Positions 50,063-58,072 of a DNA stretch of 64,000 bases are shown in pieces. The notes under the pieces are model-generated. The model did no database searches. It was given only the letters and a program-made list of their open reading frames with translations, and was not told where the DNA came from. Position numbers and translations under genes: made by a program. Source of the DNA: Novacetimonas maltaceti (GTDB taxonomy: Bacteria > Pseudomonadota > Alphaproteobacteria > Acetobacterales > Acetobacteraceae); contig NZ_POTC01000010.1 of the NCBI RefSeq assembly GCF_002906255.1, forward strand, positions 32,932 to 96,931, written 5' to 3'. Each line of letters opens with the position of its first letter. Positions within the stretch are counted from its first letter, which is position 1.

Positions 50063-50935
50063 TCAGTCGCGTGTCAGGCGCGGGGTGAAAAGACGCGAGG
50101 CCAGCCCCATGGGCGCCAGCAGGAGCGAGACGCCATAAAACAGGCTGCATGTCAGGATGATGGTCGGCCCCGAGGCCATGCGGCAGTGAAACGACACCAG
50201 CAGCCCGCCCAGCCCCGACAGCGCGGCCAGGGCTGCGGACAGCATCATCATCGCCCACAGCCTGCGTGTCCACAGCCGGGCGCTGGCGGCGGGCAGCATC
50301 ATCATCCCCACCGCCATCAGCGTGCCCAGCGCCTCGAACCCGGAGACGAGGTTGAGCACCACGAGGAACAGGAACAGCATGTGGCACGCGCCGCCACCGC
50401 CGCCCACCAGCCGCATGAAGCCCGGATCGACACATTCCATCACCAGCGGCCGCCACACCACGGCCAGCATGCACAGCGTCACCGTGGACACCCCGCCCAT
50501 CAGGCACAGCGTCGGCGTGTCGATGGCCAGGATGGTGCCGAACAGCACATGCAGCAGGTCGATGTTCGACCCGTGGGCCGAGACGATCAGCACGCCCAGC
50601 GCAAGGGAGGTGAGGTAGAAGCTTGCGAAGCTTGCGTCCTCCGACAGGCGGGTATGGCGACTGACCAGTCCGGACAGCAGCGCGACCCCCAGGCCCGCGA
50701 CAATCCCGCCCAGCCCCATCGCCGTCATCGACAGCCCACCCGCCAGCAGGAAGCCGATGGCGGCGCCGGGCAGGATCGCATGGCTCATCGCGTCGCCCAC
50801 CAGGCTCATGCGGCGCAGTTGCAGCAGCACGCCCACCGGCCCGGCCCCAAGCCCGAGGGCGAGGGATGCGACCAGCGCGCGCCGCATGAACCCGAAATCC
50901 GCGAACGGGGCGATGAACAGGTCATGCAGGGTCAT
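50063..50935 (-). CDS. znuB: Zinc ABC transporter permease
   Basis: A 290-residue inner-membrane protein with eight or nine hydrophobic segments and the ABC-3 family pattern (RRALVASLALGLGAGPVGVL, RRMSLVGDAMSHAILPGAAI, GTLMAVGMMMLPAASARLW). ATG 50935 overlaps the znuC stop by ATGA; a GTG at 50941 would add two residues. It works with znuC and znuA. Confidence 0.9.
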   Translation of the reverse strand: MTLHDLFIAPFADFGFMRRALVASLALGLGAGPVGVLLQLRRMSLVGDAMSHAILPGAAIGFLLAGGLSMTAMGLGGIVAGLGVALLSGLVSRHTRLSEDASFASFYLTSLALGVLIVSAHGSNIDLLHVLFGTILAIDTPTLCLMGGVSTVTLCMLAVVWRPLVMECVDPGFMRLVGGGGGACHMLFLFLVVLNLVSGFEALGTLMAVGMMMLPAASARLWTRRLWAMMMLSAALAALSGLGGLLVSFHCRMASGPTIILTCSLFYGVSLLLAPMGLASRLFTPRLTRD

Positions 50936-51753
50936 GCCCACAGGTCCCCCGATGTGACGTTCCGTGGCACCATCTCCTCCGTCGCTTCGGCATCGGGTGT
51001 GCCGCCATCGCCCACGGGGCAGGCGAAGACCGCGTTGCCGCCATAGGCGCGCTCCAGCAGGGCGGGCGTCAGGACCGCATCCGTCGGACCCCAGTGGGCG
51101 TTGCCCTGCGCCAGCAGGACGACATTGGGGAAATGCCGCGTGATCTGGCGCAGGTCGTGCAGGACCGCGATCACGGTCCGCCCTTCGTCGCGCCAGTGAT
51201 CGACAAGGTGCAGCAGGTCGCGCGTCGTCGGCGCGTCCAGCGCGGTGAAGGGTTCGTCAAGGATGATGACCCGTGCGTCCTGCATCAGCAGTCGCGCGAA
51301 CAGAAGGCGCTGGAACTGTCCCGCCGACAGGTCGCCGATGCCGCGCTCCTCCATCCCCGACAGGCGGACATGGCGCAGGCAGTGCGCCGCGCGTTCGCGC
51401 AGGCTGGTGCTGACCGCGCCAAACGCCCCCGTCACCCGCCATGCGCCCGACAGCACGAGGTCCGCCACGCACAGCGGGAATGTCCGGTCGATGTCGCGGG
51501 CCTGCGGCAGGTAGCCGAAGTCGCGCGGATGCTGCCCGCCATAATCGATGCGCCCCGCCCGCAGCGGGATCTCGCCCAGCAGCGCGCGCACCAGCGTCGA
51601 TTTTCCCGCCCCGTTGGCCCCGGCAATGGCCGTCAGGCTGCCGGGCGCGAACGTGCCGCGGACATGTTGCCAGACTGGCGCGCGCCCATACCCCGCGGCA
51701 ATGTCATGCAGCGTGATCGCGCCCGCCGTGGCGGGGGAACTGGCGTGGGTCAT
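50932..51753 (-). CDS. znuC: Zinc ABC transporter ATP-binding protein
   Basis: A 273-residue ATPase with Walker A AGANGAGKSTLVRALLG, Q-loop GYLPQARDIDRTFP, signature DLSAGQFQRLLFARLL, Walker B ARVIILDEPFTALD and switch His in VLHDLRQI. The signature LSAGQ is typical for the metal-chelate group. ATG 51753 overlaps the stop of a 50-codon ORF by ATGA, which fixes the start. The operon is preceded by a Zur-type dyad. Confidence 0.9.
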   Translation of the reverse strand: MTHASSPATAGAITLHDIAAGYGRAPVWQHVRGTFAPGSLTAIAGANGAGKSTLVRALLGEIPLRAGRIDYGGQHPRDFGYLPQARDIDRTFPLCVADLVLSGAWRVTGAFGAVSTSLRERAAHCLRHVRLSGMEERGIGDLSAGQFQRLLFARLLMQDARVIILDEPFTALDAPTTRDLLHLVDHWRDEGRTVIAVLHDLRQITRHFPNVVLLAQGNAHWGPTDAVLTPALLERAYGGNAVFACPVGDGGTPDAEATEEMVPRNVTSGDLWA

Positions 51754-51902
51754 GGCAGGCGCGCCGCCCATGCGATGGCCATCCACAGCAGCATGATGGG
51801 CACGCCCATCCACGCCAGTCGCCATGCCCATGACCTGGCCATCCAGGTCCGTAGCGTGTGTGTGGGAGGGAGGGCAGGCTTTGCCCCTGGGTCTGTGGCC
51901 AT
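51750..51902 (-). CDS. 50-residue membrane protein at the head of the zinc operon
   Basis: A short ORF too small for usual gene lists. It starts ATG 51902 (MATDPGAKPALPPTHTLRTW) and ends WMGVPIMLLWMAIAWAARLP, a single hydrophobic segment with several Trp and Met. Its TGA overlaps the znuC ATG (ATGA), and it is the first ORF after the Zur dyad, so it should be translated and coupled to znuC. GGAA lies 11 bases before the ATG. The role is unknown; it may be an accessory subunit or a coupling leader. Confidence 0.65.
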   Translation of the reverse strand: MATDPGAKPALPPTHTLRTWMARSWAWRLAWMGVPIMLLWMAIAWAARLP

Positions 51903-51944
51903 GGTCTTGTCATTCCGCGCGGTGGGAGACGGTCCGCGTTTATT

Positions 51945-51957
51945 GTTATATTATAAC
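51945..51957. promoter_or_regulatory. Zur box (GTTATA-T-TATAAC)
   Basis: A perfect dyad identical to the core GTTATAwTATAAC of the known proteobacterial Zur operator. It lies 42 bases before the 50-residue ORF that opens the znuCBA operon. Zinc-loaded Zur would block transcription here. Confidence 0.85.
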
Positions 51958-52149
51958 GTTTCCACATTACACCCCCGGCCACCTTCCGGTCAAGGCGCGT
52001 GCCACGGCCACACGGGAGGGACCGGCCCGGTGGACGAGGGATTTCCATAGGGATGGGTGATTGCGTACCGCGCAGGCCGCCTGCATAGTGCAGGTCGTGT
52101 TTCGCCACCAGTCGGGTTCAAACGGCGTTATCGTAACATATTGCTGGAT

Positions 52150-52240
52150 ATTGATAAAAGTTTCCGGAAGCCGGTTTTTTCCACAAAGGCGGCGTTCTCC
52201 GGACGCTTTCCGGCCAAAGGCTGCACCCGGACCTTCCGGA
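52150..52240. repeat. Degenerate repeat family B block
   Basis: ATAAAAGTTTCCGGAAGCCGG, AAAGGCGGCGTTC and CACCCGGACCTTCCGG keep the order of family B, but the hairpins are decayed. It lies upstream of grxB. Confidence 0.45.
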
Positions 52241-52327
52241 CGGCCTGCCGGGCAGTTTCACGGGCGGCCTTAGGCAAGGGGCCGCCGATCCGGTCAGGCA
52301 CGGACCGGCAGGATATGAAGGGTTAGG

Positions 52328-52972
52328 ATGCGACTCTATAGCTACGATCACTGTCCTTTCTGCGTGAAGGCGCGGATGATCTTTGGACTGAAGGGCATCG
52401 CGGTGGATGTCGTGACCCTGCTCAATGACTATGTGGCAACGCCCACGCGCATGATCGGGACGAAGATGCTGCCGATCCTGGAACAGGACGGGCGGTTCAT
52501 GGGTGAAAGCATGGACATTGTCGGTCATGTGGACGCCATGGACGGCCACCGTGTCCTGACGGGGCCGATCAATCCGCAGGTGGGGGAGTGGATACAGGCC
52601 ACGAATGCCGTCGCCTTCCGCCTGATCCTGCCGCGTGACGCCGCCGCCCCGCTGGAGGAATTCGCGACCACGGCGGCGCGGGCCTATTTCATCCGCAACA
52701 AGGAAAAGATGGTCGGCCCGTTCGGCGCGCTGCTCGACGACAGCGCGGGGATGATCGCGCAGGTTGATGAGCGCCTGCGTGCGCTGGCCCCGCTGGTGCG
52801 CGCGCCGCATGCGGTCAATGGCGAACTGTCGGACGACGACATCCACCTGTTCGCCTTCCTGCGCAGCCTGACCATCGTCGCGGGACTGACCTGGCCGGAG
52901 GAAGTGGCGCAGTACTGCCGCACGATGTCACGGGCCTGTGGCGTACCGCTGTTTGACACCATCAGCGCATAG
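52328..52972 (+). CDS. grxB: Glutaredoxin 2
   Basis: A 214-residue GST-fold glutaredoxin that reduces protein disulfides with glutathione. The active site CPFC is at residues 9-12 (MRLYSYDHCPFCVKARMIFG), TKMLPILEQDG and MGESMDIVGHVD form the glutathione site, and the all-helical C-terminal domain matches Grx2 of E. coli in length. AAGGGTTAGG precedes the ATG. Confidence 0.93.
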   Translation: MRLYSYDHCPFCVKARMIFGLKGIAVDVVTLLNDYVATPTRMIGTKMLPILEQDGRFMGESMDIVGHVDAMDGHRVLTGPINPQVGEWIQATNAVAFRLILPRDAAAPLEEFATTAARAYFIRNKEKMVGPFGALLDDSAGMIAQVDERLRALAPLVRAPHAVNGELSDDDIHLFAFLRSLTIVAGLTWPEEVAQYCRTMSRACGVPLFDTISA

Positions 52973-53111
52973 GCGCGTTGCGTGCGAAAGTGACCCACGT
53001 CATTGAACCGCGCGGCGTGGCGGTGGTTTGTGATGCAGGGCCAGCGATGCAGGGCGCGCGCGGATGGCACCGCGCCCGTCGCGGGCCGCCATGACCGATC
53101 AGGAGGCCGCA

Positions 53112-53450
53112 ATGCCGCGTTTCACCGATGATACCGACCGTCCCGGCGACAGGGGCGGGGACAAGCACGCAACCGCCCGCCGCCTGGCCGAAGCCGGCAT
53201 CCGCGCGGAGCAGGCGGGCGATCAGGCGCGCGCCGACGAACTGTTTGACGAGGCCGAGCGCACCGATCCCGAAGCGCTGGAAAACGTGCTGATGGAAAAT
53301 CCCGCCCCACGCAGGCGCGTCTCCGGCCGGGGATTTGGCGATGACGCGGCGGTTGCCCGCGCGGGGCGCGAAGTGCATCCCGGTTCCGATGCGCCGTCAC
53401 GCGCCGGGATTACCGATAACGGCAGCGGGGCCGATTCCGAACGCCGCTGA
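53112..53450 (+). CDS. Hypothetical small soluble protein
   Basis: A 112-residue hydrophilic protein. ATG 53112 has a near-perfect AGGAGG eight bases upstream. The region KHATARRLAEAGIRAEQAGD, QARADELFDEAERTDPEALE looks like one TPR-type helical hairpin. The rest is Gly/Arg/Ala-rich and probably disordered. I do not recognise a family. Confidence 0.7.
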   Translation: MPRFTDDTDRPGDRGGDKHATARRLAEAGIRAEQAGDQARADELFDEAERTDPEALENVLMENPAPRRRVSGRGFGDDAAVARAGREVHPGSDAPSRAGITDNGSGADSERR

Positions 53451-53464
53451 GCGTTCGGTGGGGA

Positions 53465-53677
53465 CTACATCGAGGGTCCCCACATGCCCAGCACGAACAG
53501 GATCGCGCCCAGCGCCATCATGACGATGTGGAACATCACGTCGCCCGGCATCGCGACCAGTGGGTCCATGTGGGCGGAGCGTACGAACTGCACCACCACC
53601 AGAATCGCGCCACCGACGCACAGTGCGATACGAAGGGGGCTGATGTTCCCCGGCAGCAGCGATGGTTTGCGGTTCAT
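53465..53677 (-). CDS. Small two-TM membrane protein
   Basis: A 70-residue protein with two hydrophobic segments (LRIALCVGGAILVVVQFV and DVMFHIVMMALGAILFVLGM). ATG 53677 is chosen because sequence upstream in the frame is not protein-like. Function unknown. It is convergent with the preceding small gene with a 14-base gap. Confidence 0.65.
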   Translation of the reverse strand: MNRKPSLLPGNISPLRIALCVGGAILVVVQFVRSAHMDPLVAMPGDVMFHIVMMALGAILFVLGMWGPSM

Positions 53678-53849
53678 GTCGTGTCCATTGGCAGGTATCG
53701 GGCCATCATGGCACATAAATTCCCCATTTTGAACCGTTCGGGATGACATGGCCGCATGTGTGCGTGCGGCAGGGCGGATTTCATGCGACCTGTTATTGGG
53801 AATATGAAATAAAGCCCGTTCGTCGATTCTGAAGGAATGATGGAACAGC

Positions 53850-54683
53850 ATGGACAGGGGATTTTTGTCACGGCGCCGGGGAACATGCGGCCTGCGCGCC
53901 ACGGTGTTGGCCTGCATGCTGGCGGGGGGCATGGGGGTGTCATCGGCCCATGCGCACCGCGCGGCCCCGCCGCCGCCCGGGCCGGCATTGCCGGACGGGC
54001 GGATTTTCCTGCCGCCGCCGCCGGCCGCCGAAACCGCCAGCAATGCCTCCGACGCCAGCATCTTTGCCGATACGCGCGTGCAGGAAGGCAGCGGGCGGTG
54101 GAAACTGGCGCAGCGTGATGCCCGCCATGGCGTGGGGCACATGCTGTCGGCCTTTTCCTGTGCCGCGGGCTTCACGCTGTCGCCCACCCACCTGCCCCGA
54201 CTGGAGGCGCTGCTGACCCGACTGGAAGAGCGGGTCGAACCCGTGGTCGCGCAGGAAAAGGCGCAGTGGAACCGCCCGCGTCCCTATTCCGAAATCGAAC
54301 TGCCGCTGTGCGTGGCGGACCGGGGGGAAGTGGCGCGCACGCCGTCCTACCCCTCCACCTATGCCACGCTGGGCTGGATGACGGGGGCGGTGCTGTCCGA
54401 CCTGCTGCCCACGCGCACGGCCCAGATCATGCGACGCGCACGGGTCTATGGCGAAAGCCGCGTGATCTGCGGCGTGCACTGGCACAGCGATATCACGGCA
54501 GGGTGGATGAACGGGGCGGTCCTGTACACCGCCATGCGGGGGGAGGCCGACTTTGCCCGTGACCTCGACGCCGCACGCGCGGAAATCGAGGCCCTGCGCG
54601 ATCATCCGCCCGCCCACCTGCTTCCTCCCGATGCCAATGAATGCGCCGAGGAAGAAGACGCCGCCGCCCATACGCCCCAGTGA
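53850..54683 (+). CDS. Class A acid phosphatase (PAP2 family) with modified PSGH motif
   Basis: A 277-residue secreted protein with a signal peptide ending SSAHAH and a Pro-rich linker. The three phosphatase motifs of class A bacterial acid phosphatases are recognisable. KAQWNRPRP fits Kx6RP. SRVICGVHWHSD fits SRx5Hx3D with the nucleophile His. YPSTYATLGW stands where YPSGHTxxGW is expected, so Gly and the general-acid His are replaced by Thr and Tyr. It should be periplasmic. Activity may be changed or lost. It is divergent from the two-TM gene and convergent with the AAA+ gene. Confidence 0.82.
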   Translation: MDRGFLSRRRGTCGLRATVLACMLAGGMGVSSAHAHRAAPPPPGPALPDGRIFLPPPPAAETASNASDASIFADTRVQEGSGRWKLAQRDARHGVGHMLSAFSCAAGFTLSPTHLPRLEALLTRLEERVEPVVAQEKAQWNRPRPYSEIELPLCVADRGEVARTPSYPSTYATLGWMTGAVLSDLLPTRTAQIMRRARVYGESRVICGVHWHSDITAGWMNGAVLYTAMRGEADFARDLDAARAEIEALRDHPPAHLLPPDANECAEEEDAAAHTPQ

Positions 54684-54718
54684 CGGGTCGCCGTTGGCGC
54701 ATGGGACATCCGGGCGGC

Positions 54719-54832
54719 GTGTTCCGGCCCCGGCAGGAAGCACGCTCCCTGCACCCTGATCCGTTGATGAGGTCATGGTTTCCAAAGGGCGATGCCCTTT
54801 GGTGGGGGTTCGGGGGCGAAGCCCCTGAATGG
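54719..54832. repeat. Intergenic repeat family A
   Basis: A GCAGGAAGCACGCTCCCTGC relic, CCAAAGGGCGATGCCCTTTGG and GGGGGCGAAGCCCCTGAATGG. It lies between the convergent acid phosphatase and AAA+ genes. Confidence 0.8.
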
Positions 54833-54845
54833 CCGATGCCGTGGC

Positions 54846-56933
54846 CTACATTGAAAACCCGATTGTCTGGCTGCCTTCGCGTCCCTTTATTTCCGCCGCC
54901 AGCAGGTCAAGCATCGCCTGTGGCGTGGCGGGTGTGTCGAGTAGCGCCTGCCTGCGCACCACGAGGGAGAAGTCCGACGGCGTAAGCGTGCGCAACCGGT
55001 CCAGTCCGTCGGGCGCGGGCAGTTCGAAGAAGCGTTCGAACGCGTGGCGCGCCTGCTGGGGCGTGAGGTAGTCGAAGCGCGCGCGCAGCAGGAAGCGGCG
55101 CATGCTGGCGGGGTCAAGGCGTGAGGCGAGGTTGGTGGTGCATACGAATGGCAGCGGGTGGCTTTCCATCCATGTCAGCATTTCGTTCACCTGGCTGACT
55201 TCCCAGTTGCGCTCCGCCGAGCGGCGGTCGCCCAGCAGGCTGTCCACCTCGTCGAAAATCAGGAAGGACCCGGTATCGCGTGCCTCGGCAAAGGCGGCGG
55301 CGATCTTCTGCTCGCTCTGGCCCACATATTTGTCCAGCAGGTCGGAGGCGCGTTTCTGCAGCACCGGCAGTTCCATCATGTCCGCAAGATGCCGGGCATA
55401 GGCGCTTTTGCCCGTCCCCGGCGGCCCCGACAGCAGGAGCGAGACCGCACGCGGCGCCCCCGGCCGCGACAGCCGCACGGCCAGTGCCGCAAGGTCGCAG
55501 TCGGCATTGACCAGCGATGCGTCATACGGGCCGTCGCCGCCGGGTGGCGGCATGACGACGCGCCCTGCCGACGCGGCCTGCGTGATGCCGGTGGCGATGG
55601 CGCAGACCATGGTCGAATCCCCATCCGCCAGCCGGGTCGAACGCAGTGCATTGCGCAGGATCGCCGGCGGCGCGGGAATGGCGCGCGCCAGCAGGGCGGC
55701 GGCCTCGGGCGTCAGGGGCACCTGCTCCTCGTGCGCCATGTCCTGCCACAGGCGGGTGCGCACCGCGACGCCGGGCTGTCGCATCTCGATGCACAGGGCC
55801 ATGCGCCGCGCGATGGCGGGGCCAAGCATCTCCACGTCGTTGGCCGTCCAGATCACCGGGGTGCCGCCCTGTTCCAGCAGGCGGTGGAAAAAGACGCGGC
55901 TGTAGGATTGCGGCGCCTCGAACAGGCCGGTGGTGAACAGGTCCTCCGCCTCGTCAAACAGCAGGACGGACGATGTGTTGCGCAAAAGGCGGGTGCTGCA
56001 GCGCAGGTCCGCCAGCCGTTCATGGCGGGAGGGTTCGTCGCCGCTGCTGTCGGCCTCCCCCACCGGGTAGAGCGTGGCCCCCACATGGGCGGCAAGGGTT
56101 GCGGCGAATTCGGTCTTGCCCGTGCCCGGCGGGCCATACAGCAGGATGTTGATGCCCGGCGCATGGTCGCGCACGGCGGCGGCCAGCACCTTTGCCGCGA
56201 TTTCGGCCTGATCGCCAAGATGGGCGAAGGCCTCCCACGGCAGGGTGGCCGCCCGTGGCTGCCCGAGCAGGAGGGAGCGGATATCGCCCACCACGCGCGC
56301 GCGCCGGTTCATCAGCGCCATCAGGCGCGGCAGCAGCGTGATGTCGCCATCCTCGTCCACGCTCATCAGCCCGCTCATGCGCAGCTGCCCTTCGGGGGCA
56401 AGCGCGGTGGCGATTTCCGTTTCCGGCCGGTTGAGCAGCATGTGCAGGAGCGAGATGTCCTCGCACAGGAATGGCCCGCGGGAGCGGTTTTCGCACAGGT
56501 CATCCCACAGCTGCTCGAAATGGCCATTGAGGCGGTAGCACATCGCAAGGCCGAGGATGTCGGTCGCCACGTCATCCAGCCCCGTCGCGCGGCGCAGTTC
56601 CGACAGCCATGCGTCAAGGTAGCCGCCCTGGCCGCCCTGCGTGCCGCGCGCCTCTTCCAGCGCATGGCCAAGGCGTTTCCATTCGGCGGCGGTGGGGGGC
56701 GTGTCGCCATCGCGGCGGACCATGGCGGGCAGGGCCTTGTCCGGCAGGGCGAGGTCGGGCTGCGCCTGCACCGCGCAGCGCACCAGCGATCCCGCGTCGC
56801 GCGCGCCACGGTGGATCGCACCATGCAGCGCGCACAGCATGTCCAGCAGACGGCGCATGTCCCCCTTTACCCGCGACGGACGCGCGGTGGTCACGCGGCG
56901 ATGGGCCGGGCGTCTGCTTTTGGCAAGCGGCAT
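54846..56933 (-). CDS. Double AAA+ ATPase (CDC48-like architecture)
   Basis: A 695-residue protein. After a ~250-residue N-terminal helical region come two AAA+ modules. The first has ILLYGPPGTGKTEFAATLAA and VLLFDEAEDLF. The second has LLLSGPPGTGKSAYARHLAD, pore-like YVGQSEQKIAAAFAEA, FLIFDEVDSLLGDR and sensor FVCTTNLASRLDP. Tandem AAA+ modules with a family-specific N-domain are known from alphaproteobacterial ATP-binding proteins of unknown substrate, probably remodelling or unfolding proteins. ATG 56933 has AGGAGA upstream; the frame extends to 57101. Confidence 0.85.
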   Translation of the reverse strand: MPLAKSRRPAHRRVTTARPSRVKGDMRRLLDMLCALHGAIHRGARDAGSLVRCAVQAQPDLALPDKALPAMVRRDGDTPPTAAEWKRLGHALEEARGTQGGQGGYLDAWLSELRRATGLDDVATDILGLAMCYRLNGHFEQLWDDLCENRSRGPFLCEDISLLHMLLNRPETEIATALAPEGQLRMSGLMSVDEDGDITLLPRLMALMNRRARVVGDIRSLLLGQPRAATLPWEAFAHLGDQAEIAAKVLAAAVRDHAPGINILLYGPPGTGKTEFAATLAAHVGATLYPVGEADSSGDEPSRHERLADLRCSTRLLRNTSSVLLFDEAEDLFTTGLFEAPQSYSRVFFHRLLEQGGTPVIWTANDVEMLGPAIARRMALCIEMRQPGVAVRTRLWQDMAHEEQVPLTPEAAALLARAIPAPPAILRNALRSTRLADGDSTMVCAIATGITQAASAGRVVMPPPGGDGPYDASLVNADCDLAALAVRLSRPGAPRAVSLLLSGPPGTGKSAYARHLADMMELPVLQKRASDLLDKYVGQSEQKIAAAFAEARDTGSFLIFDEVDSLLGDRRSAERNWEVSQVNEMLTWMESHPLPFVCTTNLASRLDPASMRRFLLRARFDYLTPQQARHAFERFFELPAPDGLDRLRTLTPSDFSLVVRRQALLDTPATPQAMLDLLAAEIKGREGSQTIGFSM

Positions 56934-57215
56934 CGGGTCGGGTCTCCTGCTGTTGGGAAGGAATATACGGACCATGGCGACAAATGTCGTGCGAAAAGGC
57001 AGCCCCCGCGTCCCGTCAGGGCTGGCCTGCGGCCTGCGCACCGAACCGCGCGCCCTGCGTGGCGTTTTTGACGCAGGAGAGGAGAAAACCGCGTCCGACA
57101 TGGTTTGTCTTAACCCTTATGTCGGCACGATACGATACTGGATCAAGTCCTTGCCCGCCACGGTGGGAAAGGCAGGCATTTACAAGAACCTGAATTGCGG
57201 ATGGAAAAGACCTAT

Positions 57216-57881
57216 ATGAAAATCAAGACCCCGGCGGCCCTGCGTTACATGCCGTCTGCCTTTGTTCCCGGCCTTGCGGCGCTGTCGCTTGGCGTGATGG
57301 CGCTGGTTGCGGCCCCGCGCGACGCGCGGGCCGACCCGTCGATCATCGTGGGGAACCAGGTGTCCTCCGCCACGGTGGAAACCGTGGATCATGAGGCGGG
57401 AACGGTGCTGCTGCGCGACCATACCGGCGACCTCGTGACCGTGCGCATCCCGCCGGAGGCCCGCAATGTCCCGCACCTGCAGGCCGGTGACAAGATCAAT
57501 ATCCGTTTCTTCAAGACGATGGCCGTCTCCATCGTCCCGCCCGGTACGCAGCCGCCGGAATCGACCGTTACCTCGGCCAGGGGATATGCCGGGCTGCACC
57601 CGCATGGCATGCTGGTGTCCAACCGCCGCGAACGCGTCCATGTGCTGGCGGTTGACCCGGCGCAGCACCTGATCACCTTTGACGATGCGGACCAGATCAC
57701 CCGCACCGAGGTCGTGCAGGAAAAGGCGATGCAGGATTTCCTGAATACCGTGAAGGTGGGCGACACCGTCGATGTCACCGTGACCGATGCCGTGTCGTTC
57801 GAGGTGATGAACCGTGTCATCGCCCCATCCGCCACCGTGCAGCAGGCCCCCGGACAGACCGCCCCGCAGCAGGCGCACTGA
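57216..57881 (+). CDS. Secreted hypothetical protein
   Basis: A 221-residue protein with a signal peptide ending DARA. The mature part contains two similar beta-rich halves (SSATVETVDHEAGTVLLRDH / RVHVLAVDPAQHLITFDDAD, each followed by a GD-h-x-h strand), so it looks like a duplicated small barrel. ATG 57216 (MKIKTPAAL) follows GGAAAAGACC; an upstream ATG at 57201 is possible. Function unknown; it should be periplasmic. Confidence 0.75.
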   Translation: MKIKTPAALRYMPSAFVPGLAALSLGVMALVAAPRDARADPSIIVGNQVSSATVETVDHEAGTVLLRDHTGDLVTVRIPPEARNVPHLQAGDKINIRFFKTMAVSIVPPGTQPPESTVTSARGYAGLHPHGMLVSNRRERVHVLAVDPAQHLITFDDADQITRTEVVQEKAMQDFLNTVKVGDTVDVTVTDAVSFEVMNRVIAPSATVQQAPGQTAPQQAH

Positions 57882-57899
57882 GGGGTGCGGGAATGATGG

Positions 57900-57937
57900 A
57901 CGGCCCCTTCCGGTTGGCGGGAGGGGCCGTTTTTTTG
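57900..57937 (+). terminator. Rho-independent terminator
   Basis: ACGGCCCCT, an interior CCG/CGG pairing and AGGGGCCGT form a long stem followed by TTTTTTT, 20 bases after the stop codon of the secreted protein gene. Confidence 0.9.
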
Positions 57938-57969
57938 TCAGGCGGCTGTTTGAATGCAAGCAGTTGATG

Positions 57970-58066
57970 AAAAGTATAAAGGTTTTTGGGTGTCGCCTTT
58001 TTTAAAAAGGCGACGTCTTCTGAAGCTTTTTGAAAAAGCTTCACCAAAAACTTTTGTTCGGAAAGA
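57970..58066. repeat. Intergenic palindromic repeat family B, full-length copy
   Basis: AAGGTTTTTGGGTGTCGCC, CGCCTTTTTTAAAAAGGCG, GAAGCTTTTTGAAAAAGCTTC and ACCAAAAACTTTTG. It lies between convergent genes, directly behind the terminator. Confidence 0.85.
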
Positions 58067-58072
58067 TAAGGT

